Source: Chloroflexia bacterium
GTDB lineage: Bacteria > Chloroflexota > Chloroflexia > QHBQ01 > JADMIH01
Length of the DNA stretch: 5,795 nucleotides
NCBI GenBank assembly: GCA_025927935.1
Contig: JAICKM010000468.1
Location: 1 to 5,795, forward strand
Direction: 5' to 3'
The first letter of the stretch is position 1, and every line of letters starts with the position of its first letter. This document shows, one piece after another, positions 4,252 through 5,795 of this stretch. The position numbers and the translations under genes are program-made. Under the pieces are notes generated by a model, which made no database searches, had not been told where the DNA came from, and was given only the letters and a program-made list of their open reading frames with translations.

Positions 4252-5795
4252 ATGGCACAGGACGGACAAACGGAACAGCAGGGCGGCCGGGGGCCGCGCA
4301 ACGGGCGCCTCTGGCTAGCGGGGGGCGGCCTGACCGTGTTGATCGTGGGGCTGATTATCCTCATCAGCCCGCTCTCGCCTTTCAAAAACAACCCCGGCCC
4401 TACGCCGGGACCCGGCGAAACGCCGACAGTCACGCCCGCGCCCGATGTACCGGCCACGCCGCCCGCCACGGCCACACCCGGCCCCACGGCGGTGCCGACG
4501 ATCATCTACAGCTATACCGGCGGCGACAGCGGCCCCCATGTGAGCGGCATCACCGCAGGCGTGGGTATGGCGGGCTATGACCTGGCAGGCGCCGTGCCTG
4601 TTGCCGTGTCCTTCTCGACGGCGATGAACACCGGCGCCGCGCAGACGGCCTTTGCCCTGGCCGACGCCGCAGGCAAGACGGTGGCCGGGGCCTTCAACTG
4701 GGCCGCCGCCGACACGTTGATCTTCACGCCGAGCACCACCCTGGCTGCCGGCACGGCCTATACCGTCAGCGTGAGCAGCGCGGCGACCACGGCGGACGGC
4801 GCCACCCTGGCCGCCCCGGCCCTGGCCCGCTTCGTCACCGCCCCACCGCCATCCATCTTGCGCACGCTGCCCGCGGCCGATGCGCGCGAAGTGCCCACCG
4901 ACACGCTGATCAGCATCCAGTTCACCCGGCCCATGATCCCGCTGACCGCGCTCGACGCCCAGCCCGATGTCAGTCGCTGGGTGAGCATCACGCCCGCCGT
5001 GCCGGGGCGCTTCGTCTGGCTCGGCACGGCCACGCTGGGCTACCGGCCCACCGACGGCTTCCGGCCCTCGACCACCTACAAGGTCGCCGTGCAGAACGGC
5101 CTGCCCGATGCGGGCGGGGTGAGCCTGACCAACGGCGCGTCCTGGCAGTTCAGCACCATCCGCCCCGATGTGCTGAGCGTTTCGCCGGATAACGGCGCGG
5201 AACAAGTGGACCGCGATACCCCGCTGGTTGTCCGCTTCAACCAGGCCATGGACCGCGCCAGCGCCGAGGCGGCGCTGCGCCTCACGCCGAATGTGCAGGG
5301 CAAGTTTAGCTGGTCCCCGGCCGGCGATGTGATGACCTACACGCCGGGCAGCCTATTACCGTTCGCCGCGAACGTGCGTGTGCGCCTGGAGGGCCGCCTG
5401 GCCCCGGCGCAAGGCGACGCGATCCAGGCCGACGCGAACACGCTGGCGTGGAGCTTTACCACCGTCGAGCAGACCCACATGGTCTACAGCCAGCCCAGCC
5501 GGCAGAACGACAACGCGCCCGGCAGCGGCCTGGTTGTGGGCTTCAACAACGCCCTGGCGCCCGGCCAGGACTTCGGCAAGCTGATCACCGTCAACCCGCG
5601 CCCGGCGGGCTTCCTGGGCCAGTGGGATCTCGATCCGTCGAATCACTCCGTCATGACCGCCGTGGCCCAGTTGCAGCCCGACACCGTCTACCGCTTCGAG
5701 GTCAAAGAGGGGCTGAAGGATCGCTACGGGGCGCCGGTCAAGGCCGAGTCGTGGACGGCCAAAATCGGGCCGCTCCCGCCCGATATCGCCCTGCA
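4252..5795 (+). CDS. Membrane-anchored extracytoplasmic protein with Big_5 (Ig-like) repeats, 3' end beyond the window
   Basis: 514 residues are visible and the frame is still open at the edge. Residues 1-19 are hydrophilic with Arg at 13, 16 and 19; 20-39 form one hydrophobic segment (LWLAGGGLTVLIVGLIILIS), an uncleaved signal anchor or signal peptide with the rest outside. Residues 48-83 are a Pro/Thr/Gly linker. Four Ig-like repeats of the SbsA/Big_5 type follow at about 100-197, 200-303, 304-405 and 406-506. Each has the hallmark strand (VAVSFSTAMN, ISIQFTRPM, LVVRFNQAMD, LVVGFNNAL), the middle segment (for example FSWSPAGDVMTYTP), the Y-x-V strand and most end in W-x-F-[ST]-T. Such repeats act as surface spacers or adhesive modules. 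In Chloroflexota similar N-termini precede alpha-2-macroglobulin-like domains, and the closing IGPLPPDIAL would suit that, but no thioester or MG domain is in view. It is divergent from the ligase operon and probably unrelated in function. Confidence 0.88.
   Translation, partial: MAQDGQTEQQGGRGPRNGRLWLAGGGLTVLIVGLIILISPLSPFKNNPGPTPGPGETPTVTPAPDVPATPPATATPGPTAVPTIIYSYTGGDSGPHVSGITAGVGMAGYDLAGAVPVAVSFSTAMNTGAAQTAFALADAAGKTVAGAFNWAAADTLIFTPSTTLAAGTAYTVSVSSAATTADGATLAAPALARFVTAPPPSILRTLPAADAREVPTDTLISIQFTRPMIPLTALDAQPDVSRWVSITPAVPGRFVWLGTATLGYRPTDGFRPSTTYKVAVQNGLPDAGGVSLTNGASWQFSTIRPDVLSVSPDNGAEQVDRDTPLVVRFNQAMDRASAEAALRLTPNVQGKFSWSPAGDVMTYTPGSLLPFAANVRVRLEGRLAPAQGDAIQADANTLAWSFTTVEQTHMVYSQPSRQNDNAPGSGLVVGFNNALAPGQDFGKLITVNPRPAGFLGQWDLDPSNHSVMTAVAQLQPDTVYRFEVKEGLKDRYGAPVKAESWTAKIGPLPPDIAL

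Noticed and set aside
3853..4505. Minus-strand frames of 138 and 215 residues crossing the intergenic region
   Set aside because: They overlap the start of the Big_5 gene, are Arg/Pro/Cys-rich, and show no recognisable domain or ribosome binding site.
4315..5205. Minus-strand open frame of 296 residues
   Set aside because: The plus strand here shows four consistent Ig-like repeats and a good ribosome binding site. The minus reading is Gly/Arg/His low-complexity.

Overview
The window is GC-rich bacterial DNA. It holds a leftward (minus-strand) run of five genes over bases 1-3837, a divergent non-coding stretch of about 414 bp, and one rightward gene that starts at 4252 and leaves the right edge. 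No rRNA, tRNA, transposase, CRISPR or phage gene is visible. The best guess for the source is a Chloroflexota-like organism. The reasons are the GC-rich coding style, a membrane-anchored multi-Ig (Big_5) protein with a Pro/Thr/Gly-rich linker, and a GGGCCGGTTT/AAACCGGCCC palindrome of a kind I associate with that group. This is inference, not proof.

Minus strand, in transcription order: (1) a 69-residue helical, charged protein of unknown function (3837-3628); (2) a 513-residue adenylate-forming ligase of the phenylacetate-CoA ligase (PaaK/COG1541) type (3571-2030); (3) a 90-residue protein made of a small beta-rich module plus a basic disordered tail (2033-1761), whose ATG overlaps the ligase stop as ATGA; (4) a 370-residue protein (GTG start, 1724-612) that begins with an almost identical copy of that module, then a Pro/Ala/Arg linker, then an alpha/beta domain that may be a degenerate PD-(D/E)XK nuclease fold; (5) an alpha/beta hydrolase with a GHSGG nucleophile elbow (GTG start at 602), cut by the left edge. 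Spacings of 56, -4, 36 and 9 nt suggest one transcription unit.

Plus strand: after the non-coding stretch, which contains the palindrome, several perfect GC-rich hairpins and a plus-strand extended -10 box (TGCTATAAT), a clear GGAGG site precedes a gene for a membrane-anchored extracytoplasmic protein with four visible Big_5-like repeats. It resembles the N-terminal part of large bacterial surface or alpha-2-macroglobulin-like proteins, but the diagnostic part lies outside the window.

The most unusual feature is the tandem pair of genes 3 and 4. The same ~66-residue module occurs once alone and once fused to a larger domain, directly downstream of and translationally coupled to an acyl/aryl-activating ligase. 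I recognise no described system with this layout. The evidence supports a candidate operon to check, not a demonstrated new system.
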